A DNA stretch of 41,737 nucleotides from Lachnospiraceae bacterium (GTDB taxonomy: Bacteria > Bacillota > Clostridia > Lachnospirales > Lachnospiraceae): positions 1-41,737 of the forward strand of contig JALFTO010000012.1 of NCBI GenBank assembly GCA_022779165.1, written 5' to 3'. A program made the translations under genes and the position numbers. The notes beneath the pieces were generated by a model, which was not told the DNA's origin, made no database searches, and was given only the letters and a program-made list of their open reading frames with translations. Shown one piece after another: positions 32,327-41,549 of the stretch (positions within the stretch are counted from its first letter, which is position 1; every line of letters begins with the position of its first letter).

Positions 32327-34756
32327 CATAATTACTTCTACCTGATACTCTGTCTTGCTGGGTTCGTAAGGAATAACACATCCTTCAACTTTTTGTCCGT
32401 CCACGATGAGAGAGGCAACTCCCTTCTGGACATGGGAAGGATTCTTCACGGTGATGTGATAAGTGCCTTCCCGGTACTTTCTGGTCAGTGTGAAGTCGCC
32501 GAAGTTCTCCGGAATGCAGGGATTGATGGAAAGTCCCTTGTGCGTGGGCGCAACACCCAGAATGTGCTGGGAGATGTTGACAAAGGTCCACGCTGCCGTA
32601 CCGGTCAGCCAGCTGTTCTTTGCCTCGCCGTGGGTTGCGGCGTCGGCGCCTGCCACCATCTGTGCGTATACATAAGGCTCAGCGCGGTGGATCTCACTGA
32701 ATTCTTCCACATATGCGGGACATGTCTTCTGATAAATTTCAAAGGCTCTGTCACCGCGTCCGATCACTGTCTCGGCGATGGATACCCAGGGGTTGTTGTG
32801 GCAGAAGATACCTGCATTTTCCTTATATCCCGGCGGGTAGGAAGAGATCTCGCCCAGCTCCAGATGATATGTGGTGTAAGCGGGCTGCAGGATCATTACG
32901 CCGTATTTTGTATCCAGACGTTCTTTTACGGAGTTGAGTGCTTTCTCTGCAAGACCTTCCTTGACACCGACACCTGCCATAACGCAGAAGCCCTGCGGCT
33001 CAATATAGATCTGCCCCTCCTCACACTCTGAGGATCCGACCTTGCGACTCTCGGCATCGTAGGCGCGGACAAACCACTCACCGTCCCAGCCGTCTGCGAG
33101 AATAGCATCATACATTTTCGATACTTCTTCCCTTGCGCGGGCTGCTTCAGCCTCGTCGCCCATCAGCTCAGCGAGCTGTGCATATTCTTCGCCATATTTT
33201 ACAAACATTCCGGCAATGAACACGGATTCTGCGACGGGTCCTTCGCTGGGGCCGAAGGTCTGGAAGGATTCGCCGGGATGCTCCGAGAAGCAGTTTAAGT
33301 TCAGACAGTCATTCCAGTCTGCCCTGCCGATCAGCGGCAGCTTGTGAGGTCCCTTGTGCTCGATGATATAATTCAGGGAACGTCTGAGGTGTTCCATCAG
33401 AGGCACAGCCTTGGAGACGTCGCTGTCAAAGGGAACCATTTCTTTCAGGATGCTCAGATCACCTGTTTCTTTAATATAAGCACTGGTTCCTGCGATGAGC
33501 CAGAGCGGATCGTCATTGAAGCCGCTGCCGATATCGGAATTACCTTTTTTTGTCAGAGGCTGATACTGGTGATAAGCGCTGCCGTCCTCGAACTGAGTGG
33601 AGGCGATATCGATGATACGCTCTCTTGCACGATCCGGGATCAGATGCACGAATCCGAGCAGATCCTGACAGGAATCGCGGAAGCCCATGCCGCGCCCGAT
33701 ACCGGATTCATAATAGGAAGCGGAGCGTGACATATTAAAGGTTACCATACACTGATACTGGTTCCAGATATTTACCATGCGGTTTACTTTGTCGTTCGAA
33801 GAAGAAACCGTATATTTGGAGAGCAGCGTATTCCAGTAATCCTTTAATGTTTCAAATGCTGCATTCACATCGCTGTCCGTGCTGTATTTCTTCAGAAGTT
33901 CTCTGGCGGGCTCTTTGTTGATCACACCTTTTCGCTCCCACTTCCGATCCTCGGGATTCTCGATGTAGGCAAGCACAAAGATGAAGGAGCGCTCCTCGCC
34001 CGGAACCAGAGACATGTTGATCTGGTGGGAAGCGATGGGAGACCATCCGTTATGGAGTTTGCCGGACAATTTGCCGTTTATCACGGCATCCGGAGTGTCG
34101 GCACCGTTGTATGCGCCCAGGAACTGATCCCTGCCGGTCTCAAAGCTGTCGATCGGAGCATTTACGGCAAACACGGCATAGTGGTTGCGGCGTTCACGGT
34201 ACTCTGTCTTGTGATAGATTGCGGAGCCCTCAACCTCCTGCTCGCCGGTGCTCAAATTACGCTGGAAATTCTTCATATCGTCATCGGCATTCCAGAGACA
34301 CCATTCTACATAGGAAAAGAGAGAAATCTTCTTTTCTTCTCTGCTGTTATTCTTTAAGGAAATCTGCATGATTTCACAGGCGTCATTCATAGGAACAAAG
34401 TGCAGCAGATCCGCGCTCAGTTCGTTTTTGGAAGAGCGGAAGCGGCTGTAGCCGAGACCATGGCGGCATTCATAGCTGTCCAGCTCCGTGCGGGTAGGCT
34501 GCCATCCGGGATTCCAGATAACGTTTTCGTCCTTTATGTAAAAATATTTTCCGTTATTGTCATAAGGTACATTATTATAGCGATACCTGGTGATGCGTAA
34601 AAGTTTCGCATCCTTGTAAAAACTGTAGCCGCCGCAGGTGTTGGAGATCAGACTGAAAAAATCCTTGCAGCCCAGGTAATTGATCCAGGGAAGCGGAGTT
34701 TTTGGCGTTGTGATCACATATTCTTTTGCGGCATCATCAAAATAACCGAATTTCAT
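32321..34756 (-). CDS. GH94 family glycoside phosphorylase (cellobiose phosphorylase-like)
   Basis: [29 protein letters not shown]...; [44 protein letters not shown]. Start ATG at 34756. Confidence 0.92.
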
Positions 34757-34830
34757 AGAGTGTCTCCTTTTCATAATACAGTATCTTCGTGTTTCCAAAA
34801 GCTTGATTTGAACTCAAGAACTAAACGAAA

Positions 34831-34845
34831 GAAAACGTTTAAGTT
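34831..34845. promoter_or_regulatory. putative LacI-family operator 1
   Basis: gaaaacgtttaagtt with AAACGTTT palindromic core, just downstream of a minus-strand promoter. Confidence 0.55.
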
Positions 34846-34853
34846 CTATTGCA

Positions 34854-34882
34854 ATAATAATAGAAGAAAAACGAAATGTAAA
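34854..34882 (-). promoter_or_regulatory. sigma-A type promoter for the GH94 gene
   Basis: Minus strand TTTACA, 17-nt spacer, TATTAT. Confidence 0.55.
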
Positions 34883-34966
34883 TGCAACAAATAGACAAAA
34901 ATGGATTATCAAACCTGTTAAAAACTAACAAAAAGAAAAAAATGACCAAAAAATTGAAATAATCTA

Positions 34967-34995
34967 TTGCAAAAGCAGGCAAGATGATGTATATT
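34967..34995 (+). promoter_or_regulatory. sigma-A type promoter for the lacI-type gene
   Basis: TTGCAA, 17-nt spacer, TATATT. Confidence 0.55.
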
Positions 34996-35003
34996 TGAGT
35001 TAC

Positions 35004-35018
35004 GAAAACGATTAAGTT
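35004..35018. promoter_or_regulatory. putative LacI-family operator 2
   Basis: gaaaacgattaagtt; 14/15 identical to operator 1. Confidence 0.55.
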
Positions 35019-35069
35019 AACAAGCGCAAAGAAAAATATTGTTAACGGAAATGCAGGAGGCTAAGCAGG

Positions 35070-36089
35070 ATGGCTTCTCTGAAAGATATCTCCAGGGTTT
35101 GTGGCGTATCGGTGGCCACGGTGAGTAAGGCACTGAACAACCACAGCGATATTGGAGAAGAGACAAAAGAGCATATTAAAAAAGTTGCGAAAGAGATGGG
35201 CTATCTGCCGAATCTTTCCGCCAGAGCTTTAAAGACAAACAAAACTCACGGAATCGGCGTCCTCTTTGTGGACGAGGCGGGAAGCGGTCTGACACATGAT
35301 TACTTCTCCAGTGTACTTGACAGTTTCAAGCGTACGGCCGAGAGCAGAGGATATGACATTACCTTTATTAATAGCTGTAAGAACAGAGAGAACAGGATGA
35401 CTTATCTGGATCACAGCAGATACAGAGGATTTGACGGTGTCGCTCTCGCATGTATCGATTTTGAGGATCCCGAGGTTGTGGAACTGGTGCAGAGTGATCT
35501 GCCGGTTGTGACGATCGACTACTTATTTAATAATAGGAACGCGGTTGTTTCCGACAATGTGTCGGGAGTCAGGGATCTGCTCGAGTACATATATGAGATG
35601 GGACACAGGAAGGTGGCATATATACACGGTGCACCTTCGGCGGTAACGACGAACCGGCTTTCCAGCTTTTACCGGACAGCCGAGAGGCTGGGAATCAAAG
35701 TGCCTGATGAATATGTGACGGAAGCGGCATACCGCGATACGGCGGCAACCTTTGAAGCGACGAATCGTCTGCTGGATCTGCCGGATCCGCCCACATGTAT
35801 TCTTTTCCCCGATGATTTTGCCGCTTTCGGCGGAATCAATGCCATCAGGGAGAGAGGTTTAAGGATTCCGGAGGATATCTCGGTAGCGGGATATGACGGG
35901 ATCAGGGCAGCCGAAATCCTGGAACCCAGGCTAACGACGGTGAAGCAGGACACGGAGCGGATCGGAAGTATGGCAGCCAGGAAACTGATCGATCTGATCG
36001 AAACACCGAAGACGACGCTGGTGGAACAGGTCATTATCCCCGGCAGCGTGTTCGAGGGAAAATCAGTCGCAAGACTTGAAACAGAATAA
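35070..36089 (+). CDS. LacI family transcriptional regulator
   Basis: MASLKDISRVCGVSVATVSKALNNHSDIGEETKEHIKKVAKEMGYLPN HTH; PEDISVAGYDGI. Confidence 0.96.
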   Translation: MASLKDISRVCGVSVATVSKALNNHSDIGEETKEHIKKVAKEMGYLPNLSARALKTNKTHGIGVLFVDEAGSGLTHDYFSSVLDSFKRTAESRGYDITFINSCKNRENRMTYLDHSRYRGFDGVALACIDFEDPEVVELVQSDLPVVTIDYLFNNRNAVVSDNVSGVRDLLEYIYEMGHRKVAYIHGAPSAVTTNRLSSFYRTAERLGIKVPDEYVTEAAYRDTAATFEATNRLLDLPDPPTCILFPDDFAAFGGINAIRERGLRIPEDISVAGYDGIRAAEILEPRLTTVKQDTERIGSMAARKLIDLIETPKTTLVEQVIIPGSVFEGKSVARLETE

Positions 36090-36210
36090 AATACGGTATT
36101 GATACTGTCATTTGCAAAAACGTCAGGGAGGACAATAAGAAGAGGATGACAGTATGAATCATAGAAGTAACCAAACAAAAATCAATCATAAAAAATGGGA
36201 GGAAAAAAGA

Positions 36211-37614
36211 ATGAAAAAAAGAGTATTGAGTGCATTGCTTTCAACAGTGATGGTGATGGGACTCCTCGCAGGATGCGGCAGCAGCGCTGCAGATGCACCT
36301 GCAGCGGACACATCTGCAAAGGCGGAGACAACAGAGGCGGCTTCCGATGACGGCGCTGTAGTGGCAGCAGGAGCGGAAGGCTCTGTATTCAACATCTACT
36401 GCTGGAACGAAGAGTTCAAGAGCAGACTTACCGATCACTATCCCGGATATGAGGAAGTGGACGGCACAACAGGCAAGATCGGTGATGTTACCGTGAAGTG
36501 GAACATTACACCCAGCAAGGACAATGCATACCAGAACAATCTGGATGAGCATCTGCTTACTCAGGCTGATGCAGCGGCTGATGACAAGATCGACCTGTTC
36601 CTGATCGAAGCTGACTACGCACTGAAATATGTAGACACAGAATTTACCATGAGCCTGGCTGATCTTGGGATCACAGATGATCAGCTCGTAAATCAGTACC
36701 AGTATACAAAGGATGTTGTAACAGATTCCAACGGCAATCTCAAAGGTGCTTCTTGGCAGGGATGCCCCGGTGTCCTGATCTACAGACGTGACATTGCTAA
36801 AGAGGTATTCGGCACAGACGATCCCGCTGAGATCCAGAAGAAAGTGGCTGACTGGGATACCTACAAGGCAACTGCTCAGGAACTCAAGGATGCAGGCTAC
36901 TACATGACTTCTTCTGTTAACGATACATACAGAACCTACTCCAACAACGTTACTTCCAAGTGGGTTGTAGACGGCAAGATCAATATTGATGACAACATCA
37001 TGAAATGGGTAGAGGACTCCAAAACGATGTATGATGCAGGTCAGATCGCAAACACAACAGAGCTGTGGAGCGATGACTGGAGCAAGGGCTTCTTCCAGGA
37101 TGCAAAGGTATTCTGCTACTTCGGACCGGCATGGTTCATCGACTTCTCCATGGCTGCTGACACAGAAGGCAGTGTGGCAAATGCAGGCGGCTGGGCAGCA
37201 ACAGAGGGACCGCAGGGCTTCTTCTGGGGCGGTACATGGATCTGTGGTGCAACAGGCACAGACAACCCGAGTCTTGTGAAAGACATCATGCTGAAACTGA
37301 CAACAGATGAGACGATCATGACAGATATCGTTAAGGCAGACAACGACTTTGTAAACAATAAGCCCGCTATGGAAGCTATGGCAGCAGACGCAAACTACAA
37401 GAGTGCAGTTCTTGGTGGACAGAATCCTCTTCCTATGTTCTGCACAGGAGCAGAGAGTGTGGATCTGAGCAATCAGGGCGCATATGATCAGGGATGTAAC
37501 GAGAGCTTCCAGAACGCAATGAAGAACTACTTTGACGGAAACGCAACACTCGATGAGTCTCTTGAGATCTTCTACAGCAGCGTTGAGGAGAAATATCCTG
37601 AACTTTCACACTAA
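36211..37614 (+). CDS. CUT1-type sugar ABC transporter substrate-binding lipoprotein
   Basis: Signal and lipobox MKKRVLSALLSTVMVMGLLAGCGSS; sugar-binding fold sequence; start ATG 36211 after gggagg. Confidence 0.9.
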   Translation: MKKRVLSALLSTVMVMGLLAGCGSSAADAPAADTSAKAETTEAASDDGAVVAAGAEGSVFNIYCWNEEFKSRLTDHYPGYEEVDGTTGKIGDVTVKWNITPSKDNAYQNNLDEHLLTQADAAADDKIDLFLIEADYALKYVDTEFTMSLADLGITDDQLVNQYQYTKDVVTDSNGNLKGASWQGCPGVLIYRRDIAKEVFGTDDPAEIQKKVADWDTYKATAQELKDAGYYMTSSVNDTYRTYSNNVTSKWVVDGKINIDDNIMKWVEDSKTMYDAGQIANTTELWSDDWSKGFFQDAKVFCYFGPAWFIDFSMAADTEGSVANAGGWAATEGPQGFFWGGTWICGATGTDNPSLVKDIMLKLTTDETIMTDIVKADNDFVNNKPAMEAMAADANYKSAVLGGQNPLPMFCTGAESVDLSNQGAYDQGCNESFQNAMKNYFDGNATLDESLEIFYSSVEEKYPELSH

Positions 37615-37655
37615 TCGATGCGAAGTTGTAAGGAAACACAAATGTTTTGAATGAC

Positions 37656-37693
37656 TGCTCCGCCCGTCTGCCGGACGGCAGGCGGGTGGAGCT
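37656..37693 (+). other. strong intercistronic stem-loop between binding protein and permease genes
   Basis: gctccgcccgtctgccggacggcaggcgggtggagc; no clear T run downstream. Confidence 0.8.
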
Positions 37694-37742
37694 TTCCCTT
37701 TGACGGGGAGAGATGGACGAAGCGGAAACGGAGGTTTTTGGA

Positions 37743-38669
37743 ATGAAACAGAAAGCGGGCCGGGGAAACTCGAAGGCGGTCAGTTATAACAAATGGGGCT
37801 ACATATTCCTGATTCCCTTTTTTGCAGTTTTTATTGTATTTCAATTTGTCCCCCTGGTGAACACGGTATATAACAGTTTCTTTGAAAACTACCGTTCGGG
37901 CTTGATCCAGGTTGGACCGAATTTTATCGGACTCGAAAATTATAAGACGCTCTTTACCAATGGTGAATTTTTGACATATACCAAAAATACGCTGATCATG
38001 TGGGTGATGGGATTTGTTCCACAGATCGTTGTATCGCTGCTGTTGGCATCATGGTTTTCGGATCAGAGACTGCGTCTGAAGGCGACTTCCTTCTTTAAGA
38101 CAGTCATTTATCTGCCGAATCTGATCATGGCTTCCGCATTTGCAATGTTGTTCTACACACTGTTTGCAGACGGCGGACCGATCAATCTGATCCTGATGCA
38201 GCTCGGAATCCTTCAGGAGCCCTTCAAGTTTTTCTCCAGTATCTGGGGAAGCAGAGGTCTGGTTGCTCTTATGAACTTCCTGATGTGGTTCGGAAATACC
38301 ACGATCCTGCTCATGGCCGGTATGATGGGAATCGATCCGGCGCTGTTTGAGGCGGCGGAGGTGGATGGAGCGACATCCACACAGGTTTTCTGGAAGATCA
38401 CATTGCCGCTCTTGAAGCCGATCCTGTTATATGTGATGATCACATCATTGATCGGTGGTCTGCAGATGTTCGATGTGCCTCAGATCCTGACAAACGGCAA
38501 GGGTGAACCGGTTCGGTCAACCATGACGCTGATCATGTATCTGAACAATCATCTGTACAGCAAGAACTATGGCCTTGGCGGCGCATTGTCGGTATGCCTG
38601 TTTATCATTACTGCAATCCTGAGCCTGATCATCTTTAAGGTTTCCGGAAATGACAAGAAAGCGAGGTGA
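37743..38669 (+). CDS. sugar ABC transporter permease (MalF-like)
   Basis: Multi-TM; EAAEVDGATSTQVFWKITLPLLKPIL EAA motif. Start either ATG 37713 or 37743. Confidence 0.92.
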   Translation: MKQKAGRGNSKAVSYNKWGYIFLIPFFAVFIVFQFVPLVNTVYNSFFENYRSGLIQVGPNFIGLENYKTLFTNGEFLTYTKNTLIMWVMGFVPQIVVSLLLASWFSDQRLRLKATSFFKTVIYLPNLIMASAFAMLFYTLFADGGPINLILMQLGILQEPFKFFSSIWGSRGLVALMNFLMWFGNTTILLMAGMMGIDPALFEAAEVDGATSTQVFWKITLPLLKPILLYVMITSLIGGLQMFDVPQILTNGKGEPVRSTMTLIMYLNNHLYSKNYGLGGALSVCLFIITAILSLIIFKVSGNDKKAR

Positions 38670-38673
38670 GAAC

Positions 38674-39540
38674 ATGGAACAGAATATGAATGAAAAACTT
38701 GATAAAGGTTTAAACATCAAAACAAGACGCTTAATTGCATATATCGTGTTGATCTTTCTGACATTCCTGTGTCTGTTCTGGTTCTATGTCCTCTTTATCA
38801 ATGCGACCAGATCAAACGGTGAGTTGAAAAAGGGCTTTGTTCCGATACCGAGTACTCACCTGATCGAAAACTGGAAAAATCTGCGTGCCGGAATCCTTCC
38901 GGTATGGCAGGGTATGTTTAACAGCCTGATCGTATCCACGCTGTGTGCGGTGCTGAGTACCTATTTTTCCACGATGACAGCATATGCGATCCATGCATAT
39001 GACTTCAAATTAAAGAAACCTACCTTTACGTTTATCCTGATGATCATGATGATCCCGACACAGGTGACGGCACTTGGTTTCGTGCAATTGATGGCTAAGA
39101 TGAAAATGGAAGATTCCCTGATCCCGCTGATCGTTCCGACGATCGCGGCTCCGGTTACCTTCTTCTACATGAAGCAGTATATGGAGAGCACATTGCCGCT
39201 GTCCATTGTGGAGGCGGCCAGGATCGACGGCTCAGGAGAGTTCAGGACTTTCAATCACATTGTACTGCCGTTGATGAAGCCCGCGATCGCAGTTCAGGCT
39301 ATCTTCACTTTCGTGCTGAACTGGAATAATTACTTTATTCCGGCATTGATCCTTCACAGCGACAACAAGAAGACGCTGCCGGTATTGATCGCACAACTTC
39401 GTTCCGCAGACTTCTTGAAGTTTGACATGGGTCAGGTATATATCATGATCGCGTTTTCTATCTTCCCGGTCATCATCGTGTATCTCCTTCTTTCCAAATT
39501 TATTGTACAGGGAGTTGCACTCGGCGGTGTCAAGGGATAA
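38674..39540 (+). CDS. sugar ABC transporter permease (MalG-like)
   Basis: Multi-TM; EAARIDGSGEFRTFNHIVLPLMKPAI EAA motif; start ATG 38674 after gaggtga. Confidence 0.92.
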   Translation: MEQNMNEKLDKGLNIKTRRLIAYIVLIFLTFLCLFWFYVLFINATRSNGELKKGFVPIPSTHLIENWKNLRAGILPVWQGMFNSLIVSTLCAVLSTYFSTMTAYAIHAYDFKLKKPTFTFILMIMMIPTQVTALGFVQLMAKMKMEDSLIPLIVPTIAAPVTFFYMKQYMESTLPLSIVEAARIDGSGEFRTFNHIVLPLMKPAIAVQAIFTFVLNWNNYFIPALILHSDNKKTLPVLIAQLRSADFLKFDMGQVYIMIAFSIFPVIIVYLLLSKFIVQGVALGGVKG

Positions 39541-39551
39541 TCATACAGACC

Positions 39552-40049
39552 GAAAGAATCGGGGCTGCCGCATCGCGGTGGCCCTGTTTACTATGTGCAT
39601 TTATCAAATCAAAGCATTGGAATGCTCTCAAAGTGTCAAGTGTCAGCAGGATTTTCGGAAAGACGATGTTCGATAGCAGGGCGTCTGCGGAACTCGCATC
39701 TGCCGGTATTTCAATTCTTTGTATGACATTGGAATCAAGCGGTGGATTTCCTTATTTTTTTAACGGGCGGATATGCGCCGCTTCGAGGACTGTCTGAGCA
39801 ACGCGAGTTCCGCAGAAGCGGCACGATAAGCGGTCCGCCCGAAAACAATTAGGAAATCACCGCGAAGGTTCCGGGAATACAAAGATTTGAAAACCGGCAG
39901 TGCTCAGACAGTCCTCGCCGCCCTGTTCATCGCCTTTCTCGAAAATCGCTGATACTAAGATACTTTTCGAATGCATTCCAACGCCTTGTTTGATAATGTT
40001 CACAACGTCAAACAGAACCACCGCGATGCGGCAACCTCGATTCGTTCGA
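39552..40049. repeat. large imperfect palindrome, copy E2, about 500 nt
   Basis: Left gaatcggggctgccgcatcgcggtgg... and right ...ccaccgcgatgcggcaacctcgattcg. Interior segment repeated in inverted form, e.g. ggaaatccaccgcttgattcc (reverse complement of 39740s) versus ggaaatcaccgcgaaggttcc (about 39850-39870). 46-nt exact match to the inverse of E1. Confidence 0.9.
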
Positions 40050-40168
40050 AAAGAACTCACCAAATTTTACAGATTTACTTGTATATGAGAGCGGCAGCGG
40101 GTAAAATAAATACGTTGAAAGTCTCACACGCGGCAACAGGCTGCTGTTGACTTGCAGGAGGAGTTCCG

Positions 40169-40585
40169 GTGTTTTTGACGGAAGGGATGATGCATATGGC
40201 CGGAATTGTATATGATGCGCGCAGAGTGAAGATTTATGAAGTGATGAGGACACTGTGTGAAAGTGTCGGGCTGGGCGGTTCCTGGGCGGATGACCTCTGG
40301 ATGGAAGCACTTGCGGACGGAGCATTGATGGAGGAACTGGTCTATTTTCTGGAGCATGGGTGCCTGCTCGATCAGATGCGGATCGAAGGGTACTCGGTCG
40401 TGGATCTGTATGTGTGGCAGATGGACCGCTATAATCTGATTGCGGATTCCGGAAAGAATACAGCATCGTGCAGCAAGGATGCCATGGTGCTCAAGGCACT
40501 CGCCGCCATGGCGGATATGAAGAAACGCCCGGCTTATTATAAGAAAAGACTGGAGGAAGGTCCCGGGATGGACCGGACAATATGA
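40169..40585 (+). CDS. conserved-looking hypothetical protein
   Basis: GTG start after aggagg; MFLTEGMMHMAGIVYDARRVKIYEVMRTLCESVGLGGSWADDLW...; coupled to the next gene. Confidence 0.6.
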   Translation: MFLTEGMMHMAGIVYDARRVKIYEVMRTLCESVGLGGSWADDLWMEALADGALMEELVYFLEHGCLLDQMRIEGYSVVDLYVWQMDRYNLIADSGKNTASCSKDAMVLKALAAMADMKKRPAYYKKRLEEGPGMDRTI

Positions 40586-40588
40586 TCT

Positions 40589-41020
40589 ATGAACAGAATG
40601 GAATTTGTACAGGCGCTGCGGCGTTCCCTTTCGGGCAAGATGAGTTATCAGGAAGTGAATGAACATATCGAGTATTATGAGAATTATTTTGACACAGAAC
40701 TTGCCCATGGAAAATCGGAAAGAGAGATTCTGGAAAAGCTGGGAGATCCCAGACTGATCGCAAAGACGATTTTGCAGACTTCCGGAGACGGCACGGAGCG
40801 TGGTGACGGCGAAACGGAGAATGGGAGAAAATCCGGCAGGCGGTGGTGCAGGTTGGAAAACGGCAGAGCGTTCCATATTCCGGGCTGGCTTTTCTTTACG
40901 GTTTTTGCTGTCATCTTTTTCCTGATTTTGTGGCTGGTGGGGTCGGTTCTTTCGTTCTTTCTCCCGGTCTTACTGCCGGTACTGCTTGTCTGGCTGATTT
41001 GGAGAAACAGGAGGCAATGA
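40589..41020 (+). CDS. DUF1700 (HAAS-type) membrane protein
   Basis: MNRMEFVQALRRSLSGKMSYQEVNEHIEYYENYFDTELAHGKSEREILEKLGDPRLIAKTIL followed by a C-terminal TM region. Confidence 0.8.
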   Translation: MNRMEFVQALRRSLSGKMSYQEVNEHIEYYENYFDTELAHGKSEREILEKLGDPRLIAKTILQTSGDGTERGDGETENGRKSGRRWCRLENGRAFHIPGWLFFTVFAVIFFLILWLVGSVLSFFLPVLLPVLLVWLIWRNRRQ

Positions 41021-41052
41021 GGGTTTGGACCGGAGAATATATCAATAGACGG

Positions 41053-41088
41053 GAAAATAGCCATCAGGGGAACTGATGGCTATTTTGA
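41053..41088 (+). terminator. Rho-independent terminator
   Basis: aaaatagccatcaggggaactgatggctatttt. Confidence 0.7.
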
Positions 41089-41316
41089 GGGGAGTATAAA
41101 TAATTAATATATAAGGGTTTGCAACAGAAATGAAATCATTTCTTGCTGCTGATATTAATGTAACACACTTTTTTGGATATTGCAAGGACAATAGTCAAAT
41201 TTTTTCAAAAATTTACATTTTTATCTTTTTTCAATTGAAAGGATTTGATATGCATACTTTCCTGAAAAGAAGAAATACTAAGTCTGTAACAAAAAAACGA
41301 TCAGGAGGAATGCAAA

Positions 41317-41472
41317 ATGTCTAAGAATGATTTTAACCAGAATGAGAAACAGAAATTTGAGAACAGCTCTGACCGCAGACAGAATGACAATTGTTCCAAC
41401 AGCACAAACAGCACAGGCAGCGGACAGAGACAGAATCAGAACGAGAAGCAGAACCAGAAGAATAACTTCTAA
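41317..41472 (+). CDS. small 51-aa Asn/Gln/Lys-rich low-complexity protein, absent from the ORF track
   Basis: MSKNDFNQNEKQKFENSSDRRQNDNCSNSTNSTGSGQRQNQNEKQNQKNNF*; strong SD aggagg 6 nt upstream of ATG. Confidence 0.65.
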   Translation: MSKNDFNQNEKQKFENSSDRRQNDNCSNSTNSTGSGQRQNQNEKQNQKNNF

Positions 41473-41513
41473 TCAGATCCCGGCATTCGTGCCGGGGTAC
41501 ATAATGTTTTCGG

Positions 41514-41542
41514 TTGACACTGGATTGCTCTGTGCTTTAATA
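41514..41542 (+). promoter_or_regulatory. sigma-A promoter immediately upstream of the THUMP methyltransferase start codon
   Basis: TTGACA (41514-41519), 17-nt spacer, TTAATA (41537-41542). Confidence 0.6.
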
Positions 41543-41549
41543 TAGTCCT

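Noticed and set aside
41130-41324. 64-aa ORF MKSFLAADINVTHFFGYCK...
   Set aside because: AT-rich leader region, no clear RBS, overlaps the better supported small ORF at 41317.
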